Under the pieces are notes generated by a model. That model saw nothing but the letters and a program-made list of their open reading frames with translations. It was not told the origin of the DNA and did not search any database. DNA of 64,000 nucleotides, taken from contig OY821786.1 in assembly GCA_963682175.1 (NCBI GenBank), positions 21,505,501 to 21,569,500 of the forward strand, read 5' to 3'. A program made the position numbers and the translations under genes. The DNA is from Triglochin maritima. Taxonomy: Eukaryota; Streptophyta; Magnoliopsida; Alismatales; Juncaginaceae. Below, piece after piece: positions 34,357-44,934 of this stretch; positions within the stretch are counted from its first letter, which is position 1; the number at the start of each line of letters is the position of its first letter.

Positions 34357-35852
34357 TGTTGGCTTTTTGGCCTTAATCTATGTTTTGATGATTTAATCAA
34401 CCTAATCTTAATTATAATCATGTATAGTAGCACACATATTGCATTGCATATATATTTCTTTGTGCTAATCTCTACAGGTGATCAAGACTCAAGGAAGAAA
34501 GGAAATCAAGTCAAGACATGTAATCAAGCTCCTTTGAAGACATGTATTTTGTATTTTCTTTGAGTCTTAGGAACATGTGTATATTGAGCATACTTGAGCT
34601 AAAATCAACTTAAACACACACTAGGTTCCTCATAGAAGTCACACACGAAATTTCACATTATTTGGACTTCAATAGATCACCCAAACTTAGATCGGAAAAC
34701 ACTAACCTGAATCCCTAACTGTCTGCCCACATTCGGTCGACCGCAACAGGCCGTTCGGTCGACCGGATGATCAAGTATTATGTTTTGTGTTTCCTGTCTA
34801 GTTTCGGTCGACCACACCTTCTCTTTCACTCGACCGTTTGAACTTAATTTTCCGACTGTTATTTTTGTCGTATATACCCAACGGTCGTATTCGTATTAAA
34901 CCAAAAATACCCCAACTACATGTCATGTATCGGTCGACCGAGGACCAAGATCGGTCGACCGTTTGTCCATCTCTTGACAAACCCCAAAGTGCATGTTGAA
35001 CATCGGTCGACCGATAGACCTGTTTCGGTCGACCGAATATCTAATTGTTTGTCAACCCCAAAGTGCCTGGACGAAATCGGTCGACCGAACCCTTTTCTTG
35101 TTCGACCGATGACTTAAGTGTACCTAAGTCGTAGCGTTGGGCGGTCGACCGTTACCTAACCGGTCGACCGAACTTAGTTCAAAACTGCCAAACGGTCGAC
35201 CGTTCATCCAGAATATGGTCCTGCAGTTTCTGTTTTGTGTAATCACACATCAACTAATACCCAATCAATCCTAATGGCTCTTTTCTCTCTCATTCCTATA
35301 TCAGGAGTTGTAAAACACATTTTAACACAACTCTCCCACTCATACTTGTCCAATACATTAGAGAGAAACCCAACACACTCAAAGCCTCAAACCTTCCACA
35401 CTTTAATCACAAATCCAATCTCATTCAAGTGTGCTCAAGTTTAGAGAGTGTGTTCCACTCAAGTTTGTTGCTGTAAAAGTGAAATAAAGGTTTCGGTGAA
35501 AGCCCGAAGCATTCCTCTCGGATTGTGAGAGAAGAAAGTCAAGCTCGCGAGGTTGATCGCGGAGTTTGTTTTGTAAAAGGCGTTATCTCCTGGCCCGGAA
35601 TGGGGAGTGGTTAGTGAAGACGTAGGCGGAGCTCGCGGAGTCGAGCGGAGCTTACAAGAGAGGACTAGGACCCGGGTGGGGTGCCGAACCTCTATAAAAT
35701 CCCCGTGTGATTGTGGTTTGCTTATTTCTTCCCTACTTGCTTGTATTTGTTTTAAATTCCGCTGTATCATCTTTTGACTTGCAAGTAGAGTTTGTTTAGG
35801 ATTAAACTTGTTAATTAGTCTTAATTGTGGACCCATAACCCACACGATCCCA
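34357..35852 (+). repeat. Sirevirus-like LTR 3
   Basis: It is about 1496 bp, from TGTTGGCTTTTTGG to GATCCCA. The final CA is lost or merged with the host sequence ACATACATGC. The box array 34734-35202 has ten perfect palindromes plus variants. The last box seen in LTR 1 is missing through a small deletion between two ATCC words. Confidence 0.92.
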
Positions 35853-36433
35853 AACATACATGCTTTAGAGAATGGAATGAATGCTTTATTTACAATGTGT
35901 TGATAAAACATGAATGTATGCTTCCTTGTTTAAGATAGAATTTATAACTTGATGAGTTTTGCCACAATGATTAGACACCTCTCATGCTTGTTTGGGTTCT
36001 AAAATAAACAACTTGCATATGTAAATGTTAATCAACTAGGTTGGTGAATAGATTGATAGGTTTTGCCATAACATTTAGACACTTCCTATGCATGATAACA
36101 CCACCTTCATTTGTGCTTAAAGAATGTGTTCAACACCCACCTCTTTATATGTGTGCACTCACTCCACCCCTTAGGGGTTTTCCACTTCTGTATTCCAGCA
36201 ATCTTCTTTCATTCTTAGTTAAGTTTTAGTTAATCGTTTGTTGCTTTCTTTCACATTTCGTATTTCCTAGTGTAGCGTAGCGTAGAGTAGGATAATCAAT
36301 TTCTCTTCCCTATTTTTGCCACTTGATTTCGTGCAAACGAGAGATTGCTCACCTCCCTGAGGACGACCCGTATTTGCCACCGCTTCAACGCGGTCGTGCA
36401 CTTGCGGTCTAATATAAAACGTTCAACAACATG

Positions 36434-37118
36434 CTATGATCATTGAGCATGACCAGAGGGAGTGTCTTCAGGAGGCAAGGAAGGCACTAGTGAGCACCGG
36501 TAGCCGAGCAGTCGGTCATGGAGTAAAGAATCCGGGCAAGGGGCCCAGGTTTGATGGAGGAGGAGCACGTCAGTCTGGAGCGTGCACTTTCTGTGGGAGG
36601 TTTCACCCAGGTCAAGAGTGCTTCAAGCGCTTAGGAGCTTCCATGGGGTGCGGGCAGTTGCGGAACTTTGTTCGCGGAACTTTGTTCGGGAGTGCCCGAA
36701 TAGGCAGGGAGAGCCTAGCAGGAGGTTTGGGCCGTCAGTAGCACGGAAGAGCGTAGGCAGCCAATCCTTCTTTTCACCAGGGCAGTGCAGGAAGATCGGG
36801 CAAGTCTTCACCATCCAGGCTGAGGAGGCGAGGGACTCCAACACCGTGGTGGAAGGTACTCTTTCTATTTCTGGTTCGGTTGCACGTGTGTTGTTTGATT
36901 GCGGCGCCACTTACTCCTTCATTTCGGAGAAGTTTGCTGGCGAGTTGGGTCGGACCCCTATGCTGCTGACTGATTGCTTGGAGGTCAGCATGCCCATGGG
37001 TAAGGTGGGCACTGTGGGGAGCTATTTGCCCGACACCACAGTTGTTTCGAGAGACCATGATTTTCCGGCAGATCTGGTCTTGCTAGCGATGGAAGACTTC
37101 GACGTCATATTGGGATGA
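36434..37118 (+). pseudogene. Tekay-like gag C-term and protease (pseudogene)
   Basis: Gag resumes with MIIEHDQRECLQEARKAL. A zinc-knuckle region, CTFCGRFHPGQEC and then a second Cys cluster, spans about 36580-36710, with a frameshift between the two frames around 36600-36690. The protease follows with its active-site block LFDCGATYSFIS (about 36889-36925), where the second residue of D-S/T-G is Cys. The frame ends at 37118 in VILG through loss of one base before the MNWLSQYDVWGF block. Confidence 0.87.
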
Positions 37119-37674
37119 ACTGGCTGTCACAGTACGACGTGTGGGGCTTTTGCCGTGAGAAGAAGATCCTGATCCCGAGAGAAGACTTGCCAGATGTTTT
37201 GATCAGAGGGACGAGGAGTAGAGGGGGTCGTCTGATTGTGTCTGCAGTTAACGCACAGAAGCTGATACACCAGGGATGTAGAGCATTTGTGGCCACGCTG
37301 GTTGTTCCTAATCCTGAGACAAGTAGGCTGGAGGATATAGAGGTCATATAGGAGTTCCCATATGTGTTCTCTGCAGAGATTTCTCGTTTACCGCCGCTCC
37401 GGGAGATCGAGTTCGGCATCGAGTTGGTGGCTGGTATGACACCTCAGTCGAAGGCTCCGTATCAGATGGCACCTGCTGAGTTGACAGAGCTGAAGAAGCA
37501 GTTGCAGGAATTCATGGACTCTGGGTTTATTGGGTTTATTCGGCCGAGTGTTTCTCCTTCGGGAGCACCTGTGTTGTTTTTGAAGAAGAAGGATGGGTTG
37601 TTGTGGATGTGCATCGACTACAAGATGCTGAATAAGGTTATCGTCCGGAACCGGTACCCTTTGCCCAGGATTGA
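37119..37674 (+). pseudogene. Tekay-like RT, N-terminal part (pseudogene)
   Basis: After NWLSQYDV a linker runs to a TAG at 37349-37351. RT opens with [20 protein letters not shown] and contains [37 protein letters not shown] and RYPLPRID (about 37650-37674). The next element breaks in inside [12 protein letters not shown]. Confidence 0.9.
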
Positions 37675-39088
37675 TGTTGAACGTTTTATTTAAAACCGCA
37701 AGTGCACGGCCGCGATGAAGCGGTGGCAAGTACGGGTCGTCCTCAGGGAGGTGAGCAGCCTCTAGCTTATCCGAAATCAAGTGGCAAAAAGAGAGGGAAG
37801 AAAGTTGGTTACGCTACTCTACCCTAAACTACTCTAAGAAGTATGAAATGTGAAAGAAGCAAACAAACGATGAAATAAGAACTAAGCTAAGAACAAAACA
37901 AGAATGCTGGAATTTCAGGAATGGAAAACCCCTAAGGGGTGGAGTGAGTGCACACAAGCAAAGAGGTGGGTGTAGAATACATTCTTTAAGCACATGAAGG
38001 TGGTGTTTATCAAGCATAGGAAGTGTCTAAATGTTATGGCAAAACCTATCAATCTATTCACCAACTTAGTTGATTAACATTTACATATGCAAGTTATTTA
38101 TTTCAGAACCTAAACAAGCATGAGAGGTGTCCAATTATTTTGGCAAAACTCATCAAGTTGTAAATTCTATCCTAAACAAGCAAGCATACATTCATGTTTA
38201 ATCAACACATTGAAATTAAAGCATTCATCCCATTCTCTAATGCATGTATGTACATCTACTCCACCCCCCAAAGGGGATGGAACTACTCACTAAACATTAC
38301 ACTAATTATTAAACTATGGAAAGAAAGCATATTAAAACTAAGCTAGAATTAAAAGACGATTAAACTAAAACATGCACAAACAATAAAAGAAGCATAAAAC
38401 AAACAATGAAAGAAACACAAAACTTTATTGATAAAATGAATCACATTAAAAGTAGCATCCTCCTACTTTAGTGTGTGCTTCAAGGCCTCACTTCTAGTAG
38501 GAAGAATAGCCACTTAAAATATGGAGTGTTTACAAAAGGAGGTGAAGAGTTCTATTTATAGGCATGGAAAAAGGCAAACCGGGACAATCCCCCGATGTGG
38601 GACTAAACCGATACCAAAAATAGCCTAAACATCCTCTAATACATGTGCTGGAGAAATTTGAACGGATTTGGGCCAAAATGGACCGTCAATTAGCGGTCTT
38701 GGACCGCCAATTGGCGGTCTATATGGTTCAGATCCTGCTCATTTTTGTTGTGCGCTTTTCTTTCTGGTATTGTTGGTCTTTGATGCGGTTACTTGACTTG
38801 TTGGAGCTCCGACCCGAATCGAATTGGTAAAATACTCCCCATGATGGTGTGGAGTATTCTGTTTTGCTCTTAGGTCCTTCGGTCTTGCATTCAGGTCCTT
38901 CTTCCTTGCATCTTGGTCCACAGATCTCACAATTCAGTCCTTTTTCCCAGCTTTTGGGTCCTTTTATGCTTCATCTCTTCAAACTTATTTATTCCTGAAA
39001 ACTAAACATAAAACTCGTAACATAGCATTATTTAGGTGAAAGATAATGGATATAAGATACAAATATGAGCATGAAATGATGTCAATCA
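37675..39088 (-). repeat. 3' LTR of the Athila-like element
   Basis: It is 1414 bp; read on the minus strand it runs from TGATTGACATC to CGTTCAACA. It has paired symmetric boxes, GACCGTCAATTAGCGGTC (38681-38698) and GACCGCCAATTGGCGGTC (38702-38719). The TATA box (plus-strand TATTTATA) is at 38553-38560. Confidence 0.95.
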
Positions 39089-39103
39089 AATACCCCCACA
39101 CCT
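39089..39103 (-). other. PPT of the Athila-like element
   Basis: The minus strand reads GGTGTGGGGGTATT directly before the 3' LTR. The same block lies at 58354-58368 in the sister element. Confidence 0.8.
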
Positions 39104-40596
39104 AACTTTTGCTAGTCCCGAGCAAAACAAAGAAAGAGAAAAGCATGCGAAAAAAACAAGAAATCCTAACTCACTTTCGTAGGAATCACGGTTGCACTTA
39201 GCACGTGCAACAAGCCGTTAAACCTCCTTGTCGCCAAGGAGGAGGAGTGTTGTCTCCTGAGGGTTTTCAGCGGATATACCCACAAAATCCGAACAAGATG
39301 CATTAATCAATCTAGCTACACGACTCGTTGGACTTATATTGTCGATCATGGGACGCGGTAATACTACGGGTCGACTCTATATATGTAATCCGTCCACACA
39401 CCTAGCCTAATGAGTTATTCGTGAGAGTTAGTTAAGGACTTAAGTGAAAGACATGGGCAACCTTAACTTCTGAATGTGATACAATGTGTAAAGTCCATTT
39501 TGGTTCTTATTTGCTTCTTCTTTTTTTCTTTTTTTTCTTTTTTTTCTTTTCTTTTTTTTTCTTTTTGTTTTGGAGCATTTTATTGGTTGGTGTTTGATTC
39601 TCCCAGGGTCAGGTTTCGTGCATCATTGCCTATGAGGACTTACACTATCACGTACACCTTCCCCTAAATCTCCACATAGGGCGATCCCTACCACCCGTGT
39701 AACGGGAGTTCGGTCGGTGCATCCCAAGTCAGATTACTCGAAAGCACCAGGCACAAAGTCCCCTCAGACCTACTTTCCCGAGTGATAGGAGCCGTGCGAG
39801 AAGAGAGAACACCACTTATTTATTTATCTACGTGGGAACCAAAACCCCTACACTTAAGTTTCACAAAAAGAGATTAAGGGCCATTGACTACGACAAACTT
39901 CCTTATACTAAAAGACACGAATTATTTGACTCACTAGGTTCTGGGTGGACTTCTTTAAATGTTTGAGTACTGAAACCCTATGATTACACGCCCCCTGAGG
40001 GAAAACCAGGGTGCATCCTAACGACTCGATAAGACCTAAAGCTAGTAAACCAAAAATCCTAATGCATCAAGTTCAAGACAATTTTGGGAGCTTTCTTTTT
40101 ACTTTGCCTCTCAACGGTTTTGCACATGCTAAACACACGCAAAACCCACAAAAACATTTTCTTTCGCAAACACATGAAGATTTTGAAAGAAATGTGAAAG
40201 TTTTAAAGCACTCGGCAAGCAAAAGGAGACAAGTCACCCAAGGATCATGGCAAGCAGATATATCAATGTTAAATGCGGCACACTAACATGACCCTAGCAG
40301 TACAAACAAACGAAAATAAAACCAAAGGAAAAAGACTCGACTATGTACACACGTAAAACACCCCCCACACCTACTTCATGCATTGTCCTCAAAGAATGTG
40401 AACAAGATACTACATGGATACATGCATGAAAAAGGAAAGATCTCTCCAACATGAAGTACAAAGGGACGTTCAGGGTCATGTTGATGGACACAATCCCAAA
40501 TTCCCTCAAAACCTGTGAGAAGCTGAAGAAGGGAGATAAATACGTGAAGAGATTGGGCCCAAGTACACAAGGGTTGGGGCCCGTAACAATCGATGC
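39104..40596 (-). other. 3' UTR of the Athila-like element
   Basis: No coding sequence is seen. On the plus strand a pyrimidine-rich run (about 39507-39567) is the counterpart of the purine run at 57860-57930 in the sister element. Flanking sequence (CAGGGTCAGGTTTCGTGC and neighbours) is conserved between the two. A second T/G-rich run lies at 40625-40680. Confidence 0.7.
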
Positions 40597-41277
40597 TCAC
40601 TGAAGGAGTCTTTTATTACACACTTCTTCTTCTTTTTTTTGTTTTTTTTTTGTTGTTTTTTTGTTGTTGTTTTTTTTAAAGATATATACATCAACCAAGA
40701 TATTCTCATAATCATTTGGTGAAGGAACATCAAATGAGAACATCAAGTCAGGAGGACCAGAGACTTGCCGAGATGGGCAAACTCCACTGGTACTCTGAGG
40801 TGTCATGAGGGGTGAAAGGTCAAAGCTGAAAGGCTCGAACCCCTCATGATATTGGTCGGGTGTGGGCAACAAAGAATGAAGTTGTGTTGCCTCACTAGGG
40901 TTTAATTGCTCATCGAAGAAAACCCTCCAACCAATAGGCGGGTGCATCGGAATGAGTTCCTCAAGCTCATTCGATGGATGCAGCAGACTTGCATCACTAA
41001 GAATGAGGCTTCTCCCCAAGTCATCCAACAAGGACCTCCCACCATCATTTAGATCATCAAGCATAAGCTCGGTCATAGGTGGGTCCTTGTTGGAGTCAAT
41101 ATAAAGCTCAAATGGCTCAATGGCCATGGGACATGAGGTAGAGACACCTTCTGGTATAGGCATATGATGAGGTGTCTCACTCTCACTAGTACTCTCAACT
41201 GAATCATGCAACGAACACTCCCTTTGGACATTCATGTTCGAGGCCAGCTCACTCTGTTGCATTGCAAAGACAGGCAA
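40597..41277 (-). CDS. Third ORF of the Athila-like element, unknown
   Basis: The frame has 226 codons, downstream of the protease. It is acidic and Ser/Pro-rich, with no domain I can name. The notable part is residues 105-155: ELIPMHPPIGWRVFFDEQ, an A/LLP segment, then HEGFEPFSFDL. A related block exists in the other Athila-like element at about 57370-57520 (QPFGWRVWIDD, LLPLPNIFHD, ELFQFYPL), so the region was conserved across subfamilies. The last residues are a Lys/Asn-rich run from low-complexity DNA. It could be an extension of gag-protease or an accessory protein; it shows no membrane segment that would suggest an envelope. Confidence 0.6.
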   Translation of the reverse strand: MPVFAMQQSELASNMNVQRECSLHDSVESTSESETPHHMPIPEGVSTSCPMAIEPFELYIDSNKDPPMTELMLDDLNDGGRSLLDDLGRSLILSDASLLHPSNELEELIPMHPPIGWRVFFDEQLNPSEATQLHSLLPTPDQYHEGFEPFSFDLSPLMTPQSTSGVCPSRQVSGPPDLMFSFDVPSPNDYENILVDVYIFKKNNNKKTTKKKQKKEEEVCNKRLLQ

Positions 41278-41313
41278 TGAGTCTTCGCTGGGCCCACGAA
41301 CATTCTCAATGGG

Positions 41314-41871
41314 TTACATTGGGGTTAGGGGTGTTCGTTGATTTTGTGGTGCTTTCTCCAATTGGCGGATGAGATTTAGATTTAAAGGTTCATCCATGGG
41401 TTCCTGTTGCCTACCAGAGTTGAAAACATGAAACTCGGCACTCATGTTACCGAATGAGAGCTTCATGAGACCATTTCTACAATTAATCAAGGCATTGGAG
41501 GTTGCCAGAAATGGTCTACCCAAAATCAAAGGTATTTGAGAGTGGGTGTTCGCAACAGGATTGGTATCGAGGACAACAAAATCGACTGGAAATATAAAAT
41601 CTCCAACTTTGATAAGCACATCCTCGATAATCCCCATGGGAATACGAATAGATCTATCCGCCAATTGGAGGGTGATGTTAGTTGGTTTCAATTCTCCCAA
41701 GTTCAACTGTTGATAAACAGAGAATGGGAGGAGGTTGACCACTGATCCTAAATCAAGCAAAACATTGCTCAGTCTAGTGTCCCCTATCGTACACTGAATA
41801 GTAGGACACCCAGGGTCCTTGTATTTTGTGTAGGTGGGATTGGACAAAAGTGAGCTGATATTTGCAGCCAA
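41314..41871 (-). CDS. Athila-like aspartic protease region
   Basis: The frame has 185 codons. The retropepsin active-site loop is LLDLGSVVNLLP (residues 38-49), with DLG in place of D-S/T-G as in many Athila proteins. The chain continues QLADRSIRIP, EDVLIKVGDF, and the second conserved loop PLILGRPFLATSNALINCRN (about 114-133). It should process gag. It overlaps the 3' end of the gag frame by 88 bp in another frame. A single-base loss near 41880 appears to have separated it from gag, since protein homology passes directly from one frame to the other. Confidence 0.85.
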   Translation of the reverse strand: MAANISSLLSNPTYTKYKDPGCPTIQCTIGDTRLSNVLLDLGSVVNLLPFSVYQQLNLGELKPTNITLQLADRSIRIPMGIIEDVLIKVGDFIFPVDFVVLDTNPVANTHSQIPLILGRPFLATSNALINCRNGLMKLSFGNMSAEFHVFNSGRQQEPMDEPLNLNLIRQLEKAPQNQRTPLTPM

Positions 41872-43832
41872 GAATGCTTCTTAGGAACATTGGTCTTCCT
41901 CTTGGTTGTGCAGAGATCCTTCAACACTTTGGCATATTGAGGTATTTGTTGGATGACATCCAACAAGGGGATGTTAACCTTTACTTGCTTAAACACCTCT
42001 ACTATCTTGTCCATGTTGTCACTCTGCTTTTTGTTTAACCTACTTGGATAGGGAGCTTTTGGCAGGTAGGTTTTCTGCTGTGCCTGAGAAGAAAGCTTTG
42101 GTGTATTACCCTCACCCTCAGCTTCTTCTTCACCACCATTCCCACTGAGGGGCTGCATAGATGGTGGTGGGTGTGGCAAGGAAATGTGATTGTCAACCTG
42201 TTTTCCATTCCTTAAGGTCACAATGGAATTGACATGGTGAACAGGTTCCTCCACATGGTTCACTTGCCTCCCCCGAGGGACCACATTCTCATTTTGCATG
42301 TGTTGTTGCTGGTACACACGGGGGTTAGCCTCAGGCTGGATAGGAAAAGACCCTCTCTCTCTTTCATGTACAGACTGAGGCAATTGGCCCATCTGAAGCT
42401 CTAGAGATTTCATGGTCTGCTGATTTGAAGTGAGAACTTGACTTGTGGTAGACATAAAAATTTTCATTGAGTTTTCAAGTCCACGACTCAAGGTCTCAAG
42501 CGAATTGAATCGGGTTTCCATATTATTGGAATTTGGGAAACCCGATGGATTGGTGGTTTGCGCTTGGGGTGGCTGATAGGAATGTGCATGCATGGGAGGT
42601 TGGTGTGATTGGTAAGGTGGTCTAGAGGAGTTTGAAGGACCACCCGGGGCATTATTTTGGTTCCATGAAAAATTGGAGTGGTACCTCCATCCAGGGTTAT
42701 AAGATGATGAGTATGGGTCATTCCTAGCTCTGTCATAGATGGCGTTGACACACTCCATCTCAGGAGGAATGGACTCACACTCACACTCTACATGACCTAT
42801 CCTACCACATGAATGACAAGGAACTGGACCAGATGTGGACATGTGAGGTGCACTTTGTTGGTTTTGGAGCTCAATCGAATCCATACGGCACATTAAGGCC
42901 GCCATGCGTGCCTCGGTGGCCGTAGTGGTATCGATAGCAAATGCGGAACCCGATCTAGTTGAGTTTGCATTCGTGATCCTCGCTCCTATACTAGATGATG
43001 CAGGTGGTTCCCTCACACTCTCCCACTGCATGGTTTTCTCAGCGAGGTCTTCTAGGAAGGCCCATGCCTCCCTTTCCTCCTTTCCCAAGAACTCTCCTTG
43101 ACACATGGACTCAAGGAGCGTTCTGGACGGGATGTGAAGACCCTCATACACAATCTGACAAAGACGCCACAACTCAATGCCATGGTGAGGGCACGAGGAT
43201 AGTAGCTCTTTGAACCTCTCAAGATATGCATGAAATGGTTCAGTCTCATGTTGATAGAACGAATTGATTTCGTTTCTCAATTTTTGAGTCCGATGATTAG
43301 GAAAGTACTTCTTGAGGAATGCAGATTGAAACTCATCCCAAGTCCTAAAGGAATTCGCCTGGTTGCTGTACAACCACTTCTTGGCATCATCCTTTAGTGC
43401 AAAAGGAACGAGCCTAAGATGGATGGAGTCTGTGCTAAGTTGTTGTAGCTTGAACATAGCACAGACCTCCTCAAATTCCCTGAGAAAGATATAGGGGTCA
43501 CCTTTCCCAGTGAAATGAGGGAGCATGGAAATGAATTGAGGCTTAACCTCAAAATGGTTCCCATTAGCCTCTGGTAATACGATGCATGAGGGTAGAGCTG
43601 TACGGCTCGGGTAGCATCGATCACGTAGAGGTATGGGAACGACAACTGGAAGCACTGGTCGAACAGGTGGGTCCAGCAACTGCTCCTCCTCACGGAAATT
43701 AGCAGCCATTGGACCCGAACTACGTGCGACACAAGAGGAGGGAGGTGTCGAGAAATCGATGACCGAAGCCGGATTGACAACGCTCCTCGTCAAACGACCA
43801 CTCTCGTCTCGTGTCCACGAAAGCATGCACAA
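41784..43832 (-). CDS. Athila-like gag polyprotein
   Basis: This is the best-preserved frame in the window, 682 codons. The capsid (retrotrans_gag) domain spans about residues 105-272: PHFTGKGDPYIFLREFEEVC, LKDDAKKWLYS, FLKKYFPNHRTQKLRNEI, FHAYLERFKELLSSCPHHG. A CCHC knuckle, CHSCGRIGHVECEC, is at 339-352. A Pro/Gln/Asn-rich region with a helix (FNSLETLSRGLENSMKIF) follows, then the conserved tail DKIVEVFKQVKVNIPLLDVI (about 618-637). The last 30 residues are out of frame, after the one-base loss near 41880. In a cell it would form virus-like particles that package RNA. The chosen ATG is the first in frame. Confidence 0.92.
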   Translation of the reverse strand: MCMLSWTRDESGRLTRSVVNPASVIDFSTPPSSCVARSSGPMAANFREEEQLLDPPVRPVLPVVVPIPLRDRCYPSRTALPSCIVLPEANGNHFEVKPQFISMLPHFTGKGDPYIFLREFEEVCAMFKLQQLSTDSIHLRLVPFALKDDAKKWLYSNQANSFRTWDEFQSAFLKKYFPNHRTQKLRNEINSFYQHETEPFHAYLERFKELLSSCPHHGIELWRLCQIVYEGLHIPSRTLLESMCQGEFLGKEEREAWAFLEDLAEKTMQWESVREPPASSSIGARITNANSTRSGSAFAIDTTTATEARMAALMCRMDSIELQNQQSAPHMSTSGPVPCHSCGRIGHVECECESIPPEMECVNAIYDRARNDPYSSSYNPGWRYHSNFSWNQNNAPGGPSNSSRPPYQSHQPPMHAHSYQPPQAQTTNPSGFPNSNNMETRFNSLETLSRGLENSMKIFMSTTSQVLTSNQQTMKSLELQMGQLPQSVHERERGSFPIQPEANPRVYQQQHMQNENVVPRGRQVNHVEEPVHHVNSIVTLRNGKQVDNHISLPHPPPSMQPLSGNGGEEEAEGEGNTPKLSSQAQQKTYLPKAPYPSRLNKKQSDNMDKIVEVFKQVKVNIPLLDVIQQIPQYAKVLKDLCTTKRKTNVPKKHSWLQISAHFCPIPPTQNTRTLGVLLFSVR

Positions 43833-44910
43833 AGGTGCACACCAACCACAACTTTTTTTCCTTTTTTTTGTTTTTTTAACAAAGAATGTGCGTAGAGGAG
43901 AAGACGGGGGAACACAGGAGAGAAAGAATGACTCAGGAGAGAAGGGAAGAAGTCCTTATGCTACGACGGATGGGTACAGGTAGAAGCACACAAGCAAACA
44001 AGGCTCAAGCAATCCTAAGGTCGCTATAGGTCCTTACAGCTAGACGACGCCTAACTGCGAGGTCACACGGCCTCAACACGCCTCACCTCCCTACAACGAG
44101 GACCACAAAGCCCAGCAAGTGAGCCAAGATCCGGGGATCTCGTCTCTCCTACTAGCGACAAAGTGGGCAACGCCGATCAGGTCATGACGGTCGGGACCGG
44201 ATCACTCTCCTAAAGCGCCCAAAATCCTTAAGGCCAATGTCTACTTGATTTTAAAATTAGGCTCTTGATTAGTGTAGTTTTTGGGGCGAAGGAAAGGGTG
44301 ATGAAATCCCCCACCTTATCTTTTATGGGACAGCCCCTCCTTAGTAGCGTTTTGGAGTCCTAAATCTAGCAATCAACTCTCCAAATAACGCTCAACTCAC
44401 ACTTGTTGTAATGCACTTCCTACTAACTAATGCATGTTCATACGAAATGCATGAATGAGAGTAGAAGGTGCGTACCTCACGCCAGCTCTCAGCAACAGAA
44501 AATAAAGCTAAGATAAAAGACAATCTAAATGCCTAAGTCACATACATGATGCATGACCTAAACAAGAATGAATGCCTAATCTTTTGCTTTGAGTTTTAGG
44601 GTCCAAGTTGCTTAAAGGAGGTTTGATTATTGATCTGGGAACGAACTATAAGTCAAAACATGCCAAATTGAGTCCCAGATAACTAGATCATTTAGAGCAA
44701 CAACAGCAAGAAATTAAAAGATGAACATAGCTCACCAGACCGCTGATTAGCGGTCTCAGACCGCTGATTGGCGGTCTGAAGTGCTCAGGTCGTCTGGAAA
44801 TTTCTCCAGTAGCCTCCACTTGCTATTCCCAGTCTCCTGAAACAAAGAAAAACTACAACACACAAATTAAATCCACTCGAATCGTCCAAACAAGAGTCTG
44901 GACTGGCACC
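43833..44910 (-). other. Leader of the Athila-like element
   Basis: It is about 1.1 kb with no gene. Near its 5' side (minus) it has two more symmetric boxes, GACCGCTGATTAGCGGTC (44738-44755) and GACCGCTGATTGGCGGTC (44759-44776). The rest aligns with the leaders at 13300-13910 and 53510-54560. Confidence 0.78.
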
Positions 44911-44928
44911 TCCCCGGCAACGGCGCCA
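44911..44928 (-). other. PBS, tRNA-Asp type
   Basis: The minus strand reads TGGCGCCGTTGCCGGGGA, an exact 18-base complement to the 3' end of plant tRNA-Asp including CCA. It lies six bases inside the 5' LTR end. Confidence 0.92.
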
Positions 44929-44934
44929 AAAACT

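Larger units (their letters stand above)
27687..35852 (+). mobile_element. Tandem Sirevirus-like non-autonomous copia array (LTR-int-LTR-int-LTR)
   Basis: Three LTRs of about 1.5 kb alternate with two internal regions of 1864 and 1863 bp that are nearly identical. Each internal region has a tRNA-iMet PBS, a short gag with coiled coil, a cluster of PPT-like GGGGGAG motifs and a terminal PPT; protease, integrase, RT and RNase H are absent. The first LTR lacks its first 51 bp and the third its last few bases. About 13 bp of the host LTR is also missing at the junction, so no target duplication remains. Unequal recombination between LTRs of sister copies, or of an element and its flanking LTR, would give this layout. 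The Sirevirus-like label rests on multi-PPT, CGG-CCG boxes and gag type. Confidence 0.92.
26886..36428 (+). repeat. Athila-like solo LTR in Tekay gag, split by a Sirevirus-like array
   Basis: Two pieces of one LTR, 26886-27686 and 35853-36428, together make about 1.38 kb. They start TGATTGACATC and end GTTCAACA. The flanking duplication is GCATG/ACATG (26881-26885 and 36429-36433, one mismatch). Gag resumes in frame after it. Its 5' part carries a 19-bp patch, AAGTATGCCGCAGACCATT (26945-26963), identical to gag 97 bp upstream (26848-26866) and replacing family sequence. The box is GACCACCAATTGGCGGTC (about 27265). Confidence 0.92.

Noticed and set aside
28777..35911. Three similar minus-strand frames of about 150 codons
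   Set aside because: They are antisense to the R/U5 part of the three Sirevirus-like LTRs; their similarity reflects LTR identity, not selection on a protein.
39507..39567. Poly-T run as a LINE or retrogene tail
   Set aside because: It lies within the 3' UTR of an LTR element and has a counterpart at 57868-57935 in the sister element.
40597..41277. Envelope-like protein in the Athila-like element
   Set aside because: The position would fit, but no signal peptide, membrane segment or glycoprotein feature is visible.
43633..43983. Plus-strand frame of 116 codons
   Set aside because: It is antisense to the gag start and leader of the Athila-like element, with no independent support.
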